From LMUY01 sp965199005 (GTDB lineage: Bacteria > Pseudomonadota > Alphaproteobacteria > Acetobacterales > Acetobacteraceae): DNA of 64,000 nucleotides. The notes below the pieces were generated by a model. It saw only the letters and a list, made by a program, of their open reading frames with translations, was not told where the DNA came from and searched no databases. Below, in pieces: positions 8,599 to 16,758 of the stretch. Location: positions 2,170,001 through 2,234,000 of the forward strand of contig CBDAQK010000006.1 in NCBI GenBank assembly GCA_965199005.1, written 5' to 3'. A program made the translations under genes and the position numbers. How positions within the stretch are numbered: position 1 is the first letter of the stretch; the number at the start of each line of letters is the position of its first letter.

Positions 8599-9450
8599 AT
8601 GATCATGGGGGCGATGCTGCTTTGCATGGCCCTACCCGCCTGGGCCCAGCCCTACCCGGTGGAGGCACACCCGAACATCGCCTATGGTCCGCTGCCGGCG
8701 GAGCAGGGCGACCTTTATCTGCCCACCACGCCGGCAGGACGCCGCCCGGCCGTCATCATCATCCACGGCGGCGGCTGGGTGAGCGGCAGCCGCCATGCGG
8801 ATGACTACTTCTCCAACGTTCTCGCCGGCATGGGCGTGGTGGTCCTGAACATCGACTATCGCCTGGCCGACAAGACGCTGCCGGACACGCGCTGGCCGGC
8901 CCAACTGGTTGATTCACAACTGGCCGTCCGTTTCCTGCGCGCCCATGCCGCGGAGTATTCGATCGACCCGGCGCGCTTCGGTGCCGTCGGTGATTCGGCG
9001 GGCGCCCAATTGGCCGTCTTCCTCGGCGAACTCCCCACCATCGTCGCCGGCGACGAGGCCGGCCTGTATCCGCAGGAGCGGCCGAATGTGAAGGCCGTGG
9101 TGGACCAGTTCGGCCCCATGGATCTGCCCAGCATGGGCAATTACGGCGTCGGCTCGATCGACGCGATGTTCGGCACGCCGACGCCGCTGCCCAGCGACCT
9201 GCTGACCACCTCTCCCATCCCGTCCGTCACCGCGAAGACCGCTCCGGTTTACATCGTGCACGGCCAGGGCGACCAGGTCGTGCCCTTCGACAATTCACGC
9301 CAGTTGGTCGATGCCTTGCGGGCGCACCGGGTTGCGGTGCAGCTGGTGCCCTATGACGGCGATCATGGGTATCAGGGGCTTACGCCCGACCAAGTTGGGA
9401 AATTGCAGTGGGACGCCATCCAATGGTTGGTGACCCGGCTGCAAAAATAG
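8599..9450 (+). CDS. Secreted alpha/beta hydrolase (BD-FAE/esterase type)
   Basis: A 283-residue serine hydrolase. A short signal peptide ends near PAWAQ. The oxyanion-hole motif HGGGW is at residues 56-60 and the nucleophile is S133 in GDSAGAQLA; the Asp lies in a VHGQGDQVVPFDNS segment and the catalytic His in DGDHGYQG near the C-terminus. This pattern matches carboxylesterases and acetyl-xylan/feruloyl-type esterases acting outside the cytoplasm. ATG 8599 is the first start that leaves the signal peptide intact; ATG 8605 or an upstream ATG 8533 (adding an arginine-rich n-region) are also possible. It is divergent from the VOC gene with only about 64 bases between starts. Confidence 0.85.
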   Translation: MIMGAMLLCMALPAWAQPYPVEAHPNIAYGPLPAEQGDLYLPTTPAGRRPAVIIIHGGGWVSGSRHADDYFSNVLAGMGVVVLNIDYRLADKTLPDTRWPAQLVDSQLAVRFLRAHAAEYSIDPARFGAVGDSAGAQLAVFLGELPTIVAGDEAGLYPQERPNVKAVVDQFGPMDLPSMGNYGVGSIDAMFGTPTPLPSDLLTTSPIPSVTAKTAPVYIVHGQGDQVVPFDNSRQLVDALRAHRVAVQLVPYDGDHGYQGLTPDQVGKLQWDAIQWLVTRLQK

Positions 9451-9452
9451 CG

Positions 9453-9908
9453 TCAGGCCTGGGTGTTGACCGACCCGGCCGTGCCGTTCGCAGCCAGCGA
9501 GTCCACGGCGGCCACCTGCTGTGCGGGAGCACTCGCCGCGGCAATACTGCCACTCAATTGCGACGCGTCGCCCGCACTTGCTGCGAGCGATTTGGTGGCG
9601 ATCGTTGGCAGCGGCGCCGCATCGTCATGGATCGTCGACGGTTCGTGCAGCCGGTAGCTCTCAAGCTGCTTCCTGCTCGGCAGCGACTCCGTCTCGTTCC
9701 CCTTTGCGTTGTAGAACTCAAGCACCACGATCCCGGTCGAGGGGTCCAGCAGGGAAACCGGACTAGGGTACGGGGCTGCGCCCCCGCTGGCCGAGCTTGA
9801 CGCGATGGCTTGCCCCGCGTTGGTGGCCGCAGCGGTTGACCGCGTCGGCAGGATCGGCGGTGCGGGATAGGCTGCAGACGCGGCGGCGGCGGCAATGTCG
9901 GTGGACAT
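9453..9908 (-). CDS. Small Ala/Ser-rich protein with flagellar FlaG-like segment
   Basis: A 151-residue protein of low complexity at both ends (Ala/Ser/Pro-rich) with one conserved-looking core, SLLDPSTGIVVLEFYNAKGN followed by ETESLPSRKQLESYR. A similar 'VVxEFxxxxGxxxxSIPSxRQLxxYR' pattern is found in small alphaproteobacterial proteins encoded with flagellar genes, so a FlaG-like flagellar role is possible, but no flagellar gene is near. ATG 9908 is preferred for the AGGGGAAA ribosome site just upstream. It is not predicted to be membrane-bound. Function unknown. Confidence 0.6.
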   Translation of the reverse strand: MSTDIAAAAASAAYPAPPILPTRSTAAATNAGQAIASSSASGGAAPYPSPVSLLDPSTGIVVLEFYNAKGNETESLPSRKQLESYRLHEPSTIHDDAAPLPTIATKSLAASAGDASQLSGSIAAASAPAQQVAAVDSLAANGTAGSVNTQA

Positions 9909-10062
9909 AAGTTTCCCCTGGCAGTGGCTTGCAGTGGCTTTGCAGTCGGGGCGTTTTGCCGCCTGTCGGTGCTGCACAGTGATCATTTGCAGCTAACAAA
10001 CAGTTAGATCGTATCTTATTTTAGATTAAAGTGGCATTTGATACCTGCAAGCCGTCTGATAC
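9909..10062. other. AT-rich spacer with short tandem duplication
   Basis: The 154-base gap between fumarase and the FlaG-like gene, both on the minus strand, is markedly AT-rich from about 9985 to 10050, which is where the promoter of the FlaG-like gene should lie. It contains a 10-base tandem duplication (GCAGTGGCTT at 9921-9930 and 9931-9940) and a small hairpin (CTAAC 9993-9997 with GTTAG 10003-10007). I cannot assign a sigma-factor class. Confidence 0.45.
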
Positions 10063-11727
10063 TCACTTTTCCCTTAGCACGGGCTCCATCGCGTCATAGA
10101 AATCATTCCCCTTGTCGTCGATCACGATGAAGGCCGGGAAATCCTCGACCTCGATCCGCCAGACTGCCTCCATGCCCAACTCGGGATATTCCAGCACCTC
10201 GACCTTCCGGATGCAGTCCTGGGCCAGCCGGGCGGCCGGGCCGCCCACGCTCCCGAGGTAGAAACCGCCATGGGCGCGGCAGGCGTCACGCACCGCCTTG
10301 CTGCGGTTGCCCTTGGCCAGCATCACCAAGCTGCCGCCCGCCGACTGGAACTGCTCGACATAGCTATCCATGCGCCCCGCGGTGGTGGGGCCGAACGACC
10401 CGGTCGCGAAGCCTTCCGGCGTCTTGGCGGGACCCGCATAATACACCGGATGATCCTTGATGTAGTCCGGCAGGGGCTCGCCGCTGGCCAAGCGCTCGGC
10501 GAGTTGCGCATGGGCGATGTCCCGCGCGACGACCATGGTGCCGGTCAGCGACAGCCGGGTGGAGACGGGGTATTTGGACAGTTCCCGCCGGATATCGATC
10601 ATGGGGCGGTTCAGATCGATCCGCACCACGTCGCCGCCGAGAATGTCGTCCGTCGCTTCCGGCAGGAAGCGGGCCGGATCGGTCTCCAACTGCTCCAGGA
10701 AGACGCCGTCGGGGGTGATCTTCGCCAGGATTTGCCGGTCCGCACTGCAGGACACGCCAATTCCCACTGGCAAGCTCGCGCCATGCCGCGGCAGACGGAT
10801 CACGCGTACGTCGTGGCAGAAATACTTGCCGCCGAACTGCGCCCCGATGCCGATATGCCGGGTCATCTCCAACACCTTGCGCTCCATCTCGACATCGCGG
10901 ATGGCGTGTCCGGCCATGGTGCCCTCGGTCGGCAGCGTGTCCAGCCACCGGGTGGAGGCGAGCTTCACCGTCTTCAGCGTCAATTCCGCGCTGGTGCCCC
11001 CGATGACGATGGCCAGATGGTACGGCGGGCAGGCACTGGTGCCGAGCGTGCGGATTTTTGTTTCCAAATAACTCAACAGCTTGGCTGGGCTGAGGATTGC
11101 CCGGGTCTCCTGGAACAGGAACGTCTTATTGGCGCTGCCGCCGCCCTTGGCCACGAATTGCATATGGAATTCGTCGGCGTGGTGGTCGCCGGGCGCGGCC
11201 ATGATGTCGAATTGAACGGGAAGGTTGTTGCCGGTGTTGACCTCCTCGAACATGGTGAGCGGGGCCATTTGGCTGTAGCGCAGATTGGTTTCCGTGTAGG
11301 TGCGGTGCACGCCGTATGACAGCGCCTCTTCCTCGTCGCCTTGCACCCAAACGCGCTGGCCCTTCTTGCCGAACACCAAGGCGGTCCCGGTATCCTGGCA
11401 CATGGGCAGCACGCCACCGGCGGCAATCGCGGCGTTCTTCAGCAGATCCAGCGCCACGAAGCGATCGTTCGCACTCGCCTCCGGGTCATCCAGGATCGCC
11501 CGCAACTGCGCGAGGTGACCCGGGCGCAGCAGATGGGACGTGTCATGGAAGGCCTGGAACGCCAATTCGCTCAGCGCCTCCGGCTGGATCCGCAACACGG
11601 TCTGGCCGTCGCAACTGCCCGTCGACACCCCGGCAATGTCCAGCCTGCGCCATGGCACCGTGCGCTCACCGATGGGGAACATGGGCGAGTACGTGAAACC
11701 CGGGCTGCGCGGCGGCAGGCTATCCAT
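10063..11727 (-). CDS. fumA: Fumarate hydratase, class I (iron-sulfur)
   Basis: Interconverts fumarate and L-malate in the TCA cycle. At 554 residues it is the long single-chain form related to FumA/FumB, with the N-terminal alpha domain and C-terminal beta domain joined. Cysteines that should bind the [4Fe-4S] cluster are visible in LPMCQDTGTALV and GIGVSCSADRQIL, with a further one in RDACRAHGGFYLG; the beta-domain GPTTAGRMDSYVEQF block is intact. ATG 11727 has GGAG eight bases upstream; an in-frame GTG at 11736 is possible. It seems to be a single-gene unit. The labile cluster makes the enzyme oxygen-sensitive in relatives. Confidence 0.94.
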   Translation of the reverse strand: MDSLPPRSPGFTYSPMFPIGERTVPWRRLDIAGVSTGSCDGQTVLRIQPEALSELAFQAFHDTSHLLRPGHLAQLRAILDDPEASANDRFVALDLLKNAAIAAGGVLPMCQDTGTALVFGKKGQRVWVQGDEEEALSYGVHRTYTETNLRYSQMAPLTMFEEVNTGNNLPVQFDIMAAPGDHHADEFHMQFVAKGGGSANKTFLFQETRAILSPAKLLSYLETKIRTLGTSACPPYHLAIVIGGTSAELTLKTVKLASTRWLDTLPTEGTMAGHAIRDVEMERKVLEMTRHIGIGAQFGGKYFCHDVRVIRLPRHGASLPVGIGVSCSADRQILAKITPDGVFLEQLETDPARFLPEATDDILGGDVVRIDLNRPMIDIRRELSKYPVSTRLSLTGTMVVARDIAHAQLAERLASGEPLPDYIKDHPVYYAGPAKTPEGFATGSFGPTTAGRMDSYVEQFQSAGGSLVMLAKGNRSKAVRDACRAHGGFYLGSVGGPAARLAQDCIRKVEVLEYPELGMEAVWRIEVEDFPAFIVIDDKGNDFYDAMEPVLREK

Positions 11728-11949
11728 GGCAGACACTCCAAAACGCCTCGAGAGTTTAGGAGCCCTGCCTCGCTTCTAAAAGCCCGGTTGCCTGGGAAAC
11801 TGGGTTGATGGCGAGGCGTGGGGCGAGTTAACTCCGTGGCCCTCGCAACTCAAGGCCGAGGACTATGACTGGTCGCTCAACCGCGTCGGTCCAGTATCCT
11901 GTCTCGATCGCTCTTCTAGGCCGCCACCTCGATCGGGAAAAGCAGCCGG

Positions 11950-12462
11950 TCAGTCCCGCCGCTTGCGGAACGCGTCCAGGCTTACCACTTGCGGCTCCTC
12001 GGCTCGCTCGGGCGCCTCGGCGGGTTCCTCCTCCGCCACCTCCTCGGCCCTCTCGCTATTGGCAGCCTCCACCGGGGCGGCACGGAAGCGCAGGCCGAAC
12101 TGGGCGTGCGGGTCGGCAAAGGCGGTCAACGCCGCGAACGGGATGACCAGCGTACTCGCGATGCCGCCGAACGACAGCCCGACGCTGAACAGCCCCGCCT
12201 GCTCGTTGACCTGCAAATCCCAAAACTGATGCTGCAGGACGATCGTCATCTCTTCCGGGTATTGCGACAGCAAACGCGCCGGGATCGTCACGCCCGGGTG
12301 GTCGGTTCGGAAGCTGACGTAGAAATGGTGCTGTCCCGGCATCCCTTGCTCGCTGGCAAATTGCAGGGCGCGGATCGCCACGCCTCGCATCGCTTCCTGC
12401 GCCCAAATGTCATACGGCAGCAGGCTGTCCGGCCGGGGTGCGGAGGTATCGTCGTCTTCCAT
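11950..12462 (-). CDS. sspB: ClpXP adaptor SspB, alphaproteobacterial type
   Basis: A 170-residue adaptor that binds ssrA-tagged and some other proteins and delivers them to ClpXP. The folded part (about residues 12-125) contains HHFYVSFRTDHPGVTIPARL and QHQFWDLQV, matching the SspB fold. It is followed by an acidic linker (EEVAEEEPAEAPERAEE) and ends with a short tail, VVSLDAFRKRRD, that in this family docks on ClpX. The ATG at 12462 begins MEDDDTSAP; an extended in-frame reading to 12555 is not conserved. It is divergent from the ABM gene. Confidence 0.9.
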   Translation of the reverse strand: MEDDDTSAPRPDSLLPYDIWAQEAMRGVAIRALQFASEQGMPGQHHFYVSFRTDHPGVTIPARLLSQYPEEMTIVLQHQFWDLQVNEQAGLFSVGLSFGGIASTLVIPFAALTAFADPHAQFGLRFRAAPVEAANSERAEEVAEEEPAEAPERAEEPQVVSLDAFRKRRD

Positions 12463-12596
12463 GGTACTTGCTCGATTACTATGAGGCAGGATTAGCGCGA
12501 AATTGCGCGCCGGAGCAAAAGAAGCATCGGTGCGATAGCCATCCTTCCACTGCACACCATGCTAATGTGGCAACGCCGGGGCAAAGGAGAGCCTGT

Positions 12597-12908
12597 ATGT
12601 ATATCGCAATGAACCGTTTTAAGGTCACGCCAGGGTCGGAGGCTGCGTTCGAGCAGCTGTGGGCCAGCCGCGACAGCCATTTGCGCGAGGTGCCCGGGTT
12701 CGTCGAGTTCCACCTGCTGCGCGGGCCGGCGAAGGAGGATCATGTGCTGTACTCTTCGCACACGATCTGGACCGACTACGCCGCCTTCGAGGGTTGGACC
12801 AAATCCGAGGCTTTTCGCGCCGCTCACCGCAACGCCGGAGATAATCGGGCGATGTATCTCGGCCACCCCGAATTCGAAGGATTTACCGTGATCCAGACGG
12901 TGAAATGA
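12597..12908 (+). CDS. Antibiotic biosynthesis monooxygenase (ABM) domain protein
   Basis: A 103-residue single ABM (ferredoxin-like) domain protein. The start MYIAMNRFKVTPGSEAAFEQ and the later PGFVEFHLLRG segment resemble the IsdG/HmoB-like branch, which includes heme-degrading enzymes, but I cannot confirm the catalytic set, so a heme oxygenase role is only possible. A clear ribosome site AAAGGAGA (12583-12590) precedes ATG 12597. Its stop overlaps the start of the ankyrin gene (ATGA), and that gene overlaps the DUF2891 gene, so the three form a translationally coupled unit. Confidence 0.8.
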   Translation: MYIAMNRFKVTPGSEAAFEQLWASRDSHLREVPGFVEFHLLRGPAKEDHVLYSSHTIWTDYAAFEGWTKSEAFRAAHRNAGDNRAMYLGHPEFEGFTVIQTVK

Positions 12909-13405
12909 ACGCGCCAACCCTCCTGGCCGAGCCATCGGAGATGCTGTTCCACGCTGCGGCGCGGGAGGGCAATTTGGAGCGGCTTGCCGCCTTGCTGGAT
13001 GCCGGCGCCGATCCCAACCATCCGGACCAGCGCGGCTTCCCGCCGCTGATCCTCGCCAGTTACAACCAACAGGCGGAAGCCACGGAGTTGCTGCTCCGCC
13101 GCGGGGCAGCGGTCGACGCCGTGGATAGCCAGGGCAGCACAGCCCTGGGCGGCGTGGCCTTCAAAGGCTATCTCGGCATCGCCAGGACGCTGCTCGCCGC
13201 CGGTGCTACGGTGGACGCACCCGACGAGTCGGGCCGGACGCCGCTGATGTTTGCCGCCATGTTCGGCCGAGTCGCGATGGCCGCCTTGCTGATCGAGCAT
13301 GGCGCCGACCCGGCACGCACCGATTCCGAAGGCATCAGTGCCGAAGCGATCGCCCGGCAGAGCGGCCGCCCAGAGCTGGTGGCCGCGCTGGGACTGGCCC
13401 CGTGA
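12905..13405 (+). CDS. Ankyrin-repeat protein
   Basis: A 166-residue protein made almost wholly of about four ankyrin repeats, seen as repeated GAD/GAxVDAxDxxGxTAL and LLxAGATVDAPDESGRTPLM patterns from residue 14 to 150. No signal peptide, membrane segment or enzyme domain is present, so it should be a cytoplasmic protein-binding module. ATG 12905 overlaps the preceding stop by four bases, and its own stop overlaps the GTG start of the DUF2891 gene. Partner unknown; neighbours are the obvious candidates. Confidence 0.88.
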   Translation: MNAPTLLAEPSEMLFHAAAREGNLERLAALLDAGADPNHPDQRGFPPLILASYNQQAEATELLLRRGAAVDAVDSQGSTALGGVAFKGYLGIARTLLAAGATVDAPDESGRTPLMFAAMFGRVAMAALLIEHGADPARTDSEGISAEAIARQSGRPELVAALGLAP

Positions 13406-14406
13406 TCGCGCATACGCTGAGCGGGGAGGTGGCGTCCCGCTTGGCCGCAGTGGCGCTTGGCCACGTGACCCGGGAATATCCGAACAAACCGGCCAACATG
13501 ATGGCTGGGCCGCAGGATGCCCGCACGCCGCGCGACTTGCATCCCGTGTTCTATGGCAGCCTCGACTGGCATTCCTGCGTCCACTCATATTGGATGCTGG
13601 CACGCTTGCTGCGCCTCTATCCGGCCATGGCCCCCGCCAGCGCCATCCGGACCCTGTTTGACAGCCACCTCACGCCCGAGCGGATTGCGGGCGAATTGAC
13701 GACGCTGAGCCACCCGATGGCCGGCGGGTTCGAGCGCCCCTATGGCTGGGCCTGGCTGCTGAAGCTGGCAGAGGCGCTGACCCATTTGCCCGAGCATAAA
13801 TGGGTGGACGCACTCGCCCCGCTCACCGCCCATTTCGTCGCCCGGTTCGAGGCGTTCTTGCCCAAGGCGACCTACCCCGTCCGTGTCGGGACGCATTTCA
13901 ACACCGCCTTCGCCCTCTCGCTCGTGGCCGACTATGCGAACGGGGTGGGCAACCACGCATTGTGCGACCTGCTGCGCAGCACGGCCGAGGGGTGGTATGG
14001 CGCCGACGCCGACTGCCAGGCTTGGGAGCCAAGCGGCGACGACTTCCTCTCCTCCGCCCTCACCGAGGCGGAGTGCATGCGGCGATTACTGCCGCCAGAG
14101 CAATTCGCCCCTTGGTTCGACCGCTTCCTACCCCATTTGGCGGAGGCCCGTCCGGCGACCTTGTTCGCCCCGGCAGCGGTCAGCGACCGTAGCGATGGCA
14201 AGATCGCGCATTTGGACGGACTGAACCTCAGCCGTGCCTGGTGCTGGCGCTCGCTTGCCCGCGCGCTGCGGCCCGGCGACCCCAGGCGCATCATGATGGA
14301 ACAGGCGGCCGAACTGCATTTGGACGCCGGGCTGCCGCACGTCGCCGGGGATTATATGGGGGAGCATTGGCTGGCCAGCTTCGCCGTATTGGCGCTGGAA
14401 GGTTAA
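13402..14406 (+). CDS. DUF2891 family protein
   Basis: A 334-residue protein recognisable as DUF2891 from its opening region LHPVFYGSLDWHSCVHSYWM and later KLAEALTHLPEH and WEPSGDDFLSSALTEAECM segments. The Trp-, His- and Asp-rich conserved blocks resemble an alpha/alpha-barrel and suggest an enzyme, but no function is known to me. The start is GTG 13402 overlapping the ankyrin stop. It ends in a four-base overlap with the carbonic anhydrase gene on the opposite strand, so transcription converges here. Confidence 0.85.
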   Translation: MIAHTLSGEVASRLAAVALGHVTREYPNKPANMMAGPQDARTPRDLHPVFYGSLDWHSCVHSYWMLARLLRLYPAMAPASAIRTLFDSHLTPERIAGELTTLSHPMAGGFERPYGWAWLLKLAEALTHLPEHKWVDALAPLTAHFVARFEAFLPKATYPVRVGTHFNTAFALSLVADYANGVGNHALCDLLRSTAEGWYGADADCQAWEPSGDDFLSSALTEAECMRRLLPPEQFAPWFDRFLPHLAEARPATLFAPAAVSDRSDGKIAHLDGLNLSRAWCWRSLARALRPGDPRRIMMEQAAELHLDAGLPHVAGDYMGEHWLASFAVLALEG

Positions 14407-15083
14407 GCCGGCTTCGTCAGCTTCATGGTCTCCAGCGGGACGAACCGGCTGCCGCCCGGCTCCAACGCGTTGATACTGCCCGACTCGATCCCGTACACCC
14501 AGCCATGCAACGCCACCTGACCGGAGGCGAGCCGCGCGGCGACCGCGGGATGAGTGGCAAGATGGGCGAGTTGGGTCCGGACGTTTTGCTCCACCAAAGC
14601 CTGCACCTGCTCCGCTCCCTCGACACCGGGATGGGTGACGGCCACCACGCTCTTGGCGGCCTCCGCATTGCGCAACCACGAGGCGACGGTCGGCATGGTG
14701 CGCAGCAGTGGGCTATCGGGGTTCAGCAGCGCCTTCATCGCGCCGCAATCCGAATGGCCGCAGATGATGATGTCGCTCACCTCCAGCGCCACGCAGGCGT
14801 ACTCGATGACGGCTGACACGCCGCCGAGCATCTCCCCATAGGCTGGCACCACGTTGCCAATGTTGCGGCAGACGAAGAGTTCGCCTGGGCTGGTCTGGGT
14901 AATCAGCTCGGGCACCACGCGGCTATCGGCGCAGGCGATAAAGAGCGTCTGCGGCTCCTGCCCACCCGCCAGGTCGGCGAACAGCGTTTTGCGCTCTGGG
15001 AACACGGTTTCACGAAACTTCCGCACGCCCGCGACCAGGCGTTGGATGCTGCCGTCCCGCGAAGGTTTCGGGTTGCTCGCCAT
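14403..15083 (-). CDS. Beta-class carbonic anhydrase
   Basis: A 226-residue zinc enzyme interconverting CO2 and bicarbonate. The zinc ligands are C51, H110 and C113 (CADSR and GHSDCGAM), with the D53-R55 dyad intact, as expected for an active type I enzyme. The gene begins four bases after the stop of hyuB on the same strand, and is therefore almost certainly the last gene of the racemase-hyuA-hyuB operon. This is a suggestive location: HyuA/HyuB relatives include acetone and acetophenone carboxylases that use bicarbonate, and hydantoin or carbamoyl breakdown releases CO2. A general housekeeping role is the alternative. Confidence 0.95.
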   Translation of the reverse strand: MASNPKPSRDGSIQRLVAGVRKFRETVFPERKTLFADLAGGQEPQTLFIACADSRVVPELITQTSPGELFVCRNIGNVVPAYGEMLGGVSAVIEYACVALEVSDIIICGHSDCGAMKALLNPDSPLLRTMPTVASWLRNAEAAKSVVAVTHPGVEGAEQVQALVEQNVRTQLAHLATHPAVAARLASGQVALHGWVYGIESGSINALEPGGSRFVPLETMKLTKPA

Positions 15084-15087
15084 GGCG

Positions 15088-16758
15088 CTACGCGGTCTCG
15101 GCGGTGTAGCCGTACAGCTCGCTCGCCTGTGCCGCGGTGATGAGCCCATCCCGCAGGTCGCGCGCCACCAGGGCACGGTCGCGGGCATGCGGATCGCCCA
15201 TGCCACCGCCGCCGGGCAGTTCCAGCACCAGGCGGTCGCCATTCGGGATCACCTGGAAGCCCTTTGGCCGGAGGGTCTGGCCGGACTTCAGCGCCACCCG
15301 GCCGCCAGCGCCGTCGCCACCGCCGTCGCGGCCACGCGGGGCGTTGGCGACGCGGTCGAAGATAGCGTTGCAGGCGAACTCCAAATCGTCACGCCCGCCG
15401 ATCTCCATAATCTGCCCCAGCCCACCGCGGGTGCGCCCTGCACCACCGCTGCCGGGCCGTAGCTCCTTGCGCCAGATCACGATCGGCGCGGTGGCCTCCG
15501 TCGCCTCCACCGGCATGGTGCGCACGCCGGAGGGGAAGGCGGTCGCATCCAGCCCATCCGACCCGGGGCGCGCGCCGGTACCACCGCTATTGAAGGTGAT
15601 GATCTCGAAATCCGGCAGCACCGGGCGGTTGGGCGTGGCCTGGCCAGACACCGCGCCACCGCCACGCAACGGCGGATTCCAGAGGCACGACGCCCCCTCC
15701 GCCGCCACCCGGTGCGGCACCGTCTGGTGCAGGCAGCCCATCATCAAATCCGGCAGCAAATGCCCGATCACGTGGCGGACCGACACCGGGTAGGGCCGTG
15801 GCGCATTCAGGATGGTACCCTCCGGAATAACGCAGCGGAACGGTTCCAGAGACGCGGTGTTGTTCGGGATGTCGGGCGCCACCACGACCTTGATGCCGAA
15901 GGCGGTATAGGCGCGGGTATAGGCCGCGGGCACGTTGATGCCCCGGGTGGACAGGCCGGAGGTTCCGGTGAAGTCGACCGTGATGGTGTCGTCGCCGATC
16001 GTCATCGCGGCCTGCAGCGTCACCGGCGCCTCGTAACCGTCGCTGCCGATCTCGGCGCGGTAGGTGCCGGGGGTCAGGGCAGCGATCGCCGCCTGGGTGG
16101 CGCGGCGGCTGGCGTCGAAGATGTGCTCCGCCAGATCATCCAGCCCGTCCATGCGGAATTCCGCCATCATCTCCACCAGGCGGCGGATGCCGGCATCGTT
16201 GCAGGCGCAGAGGGAATAGACGTCGCCCTCCAGCTCCACCGGCAACCGTGTGCCGGCCCGCAGGATGTCGAAGAACGTCTCGTTCGCCACCCCTTCGGAG
16301 AAGCATTTGACGATGGGAATATACATTCCCTCCTCGAACACGCTGCGCCCCTCCGGCCCCATGCCAAGGCCACCGATGTCGATGACGTGCGCGGTATTGG
16401 CGAACAGCCCGACCATCACCCCGCCGTGGAAGGCGGGCGACACGACTGTGAGGTCGTGCAGATGCCCGGTGCCGAGCCATGGGTCGTTGGTGATGTAATG
16501 GTCGCCCGGCTTCATCGTCGCCGCTGGAAACCGCTTCAGGAAGTGCCCCACGCTCTCCATCATCGAGTTGACGTGGCCCGGCGTCCCCGTGACCGCCTGC
16601 GCCAGCATGCGCCCCTGCAGATCGAAAATCCCTGCCGACAGGTCGCCGGATTCACGCACCGTCGTGGAGAAGGCGGTGCGGATCATGGTTTGCGCCTGCT
16701 CCTCCACCACGGCGATCAGCCGGTTCCACATGATGCCGTAGGCCAGTGCCGAAATCAT
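15088..16758 (-). CDS. hyuB: HyuB-type subunit (N-methylhydantoinase B/oxoprolinase/acetone carboxylase family)
   Basis: A 556-residue protein of the hydantoinase B family, the partner of HyuA. Conserved stretches include RTAFSTTVRESGDLSAGIFD, the GDHYITNDPWLGTGHLHD segment with metal-site Asp/His residues, and PGGGGMGDP near the C-terminus. The family catalyses ATP-dependent opening of cyclic amides (N-methylhydantoin, 5-oxoproline) or carboxylation of ketones; sequence alone does not settle which. ATG 16758 overlaps the hyuA stop as ATGA. A beta-carbonic anhydrase follows after four bases. Confidence 0.92.
   Translation of the reverse strand: MISALAYGIMWNRLIAVVEEQAQTMIRTAFSTTVRESGDLSAGIFDLQGRMLAQAVTGTPGHVNSMMESVGHFLKRFPAATMKPGDHYITNDPWLGTGHLHDLTVVSPAFHGGVMVGLFANTAHVIDIGGLGMGPEGRSVFEEGMYIPIVKCFSEGVANETFFDILRAGTRLPVELEGDVYSLCACNDAGIRRLVEMMAEFRMDGLDDLAEHIFDASRRATQAAIAALTPGTYRAEIGSDGYEAPVTLQAAMTIGDDTITVDFTGTSGLSTRGINVPAAYTRAYTAFGIKVVVAPDIPNNTASLEPFRCVIPEGTILNAPRPYPVSVRHVIGHLLPDLMMGCLHQTVPHRVAAEGASCLWNPPLRGGGAVSGQATPNRPVLPDFEIITFNSGGTGARPGSDGLDATAFPSGVRTMPVEATEATAPIVIWRKELRPGSGGAGRTRGGLGQIMEIGGRDDLEFACNAIFDRVANAPRGRDGGGDGAGGRVALKSGQTLRPKGFQVIPNGDRLVLELPGGGGMGDPHARDRALVARDLRDGLITAAQASELYGYTAETA

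Noticed and set aside
9921..9945. Repeated GCAGTGGCTT, with minus strand reading like the GCCACTG of cobalamin riboswitches
   Set aside because: A short tandem duplication without the B12-box or the rest of the riboswitch architecture, upstream of a gene unrelated to cobalamin.
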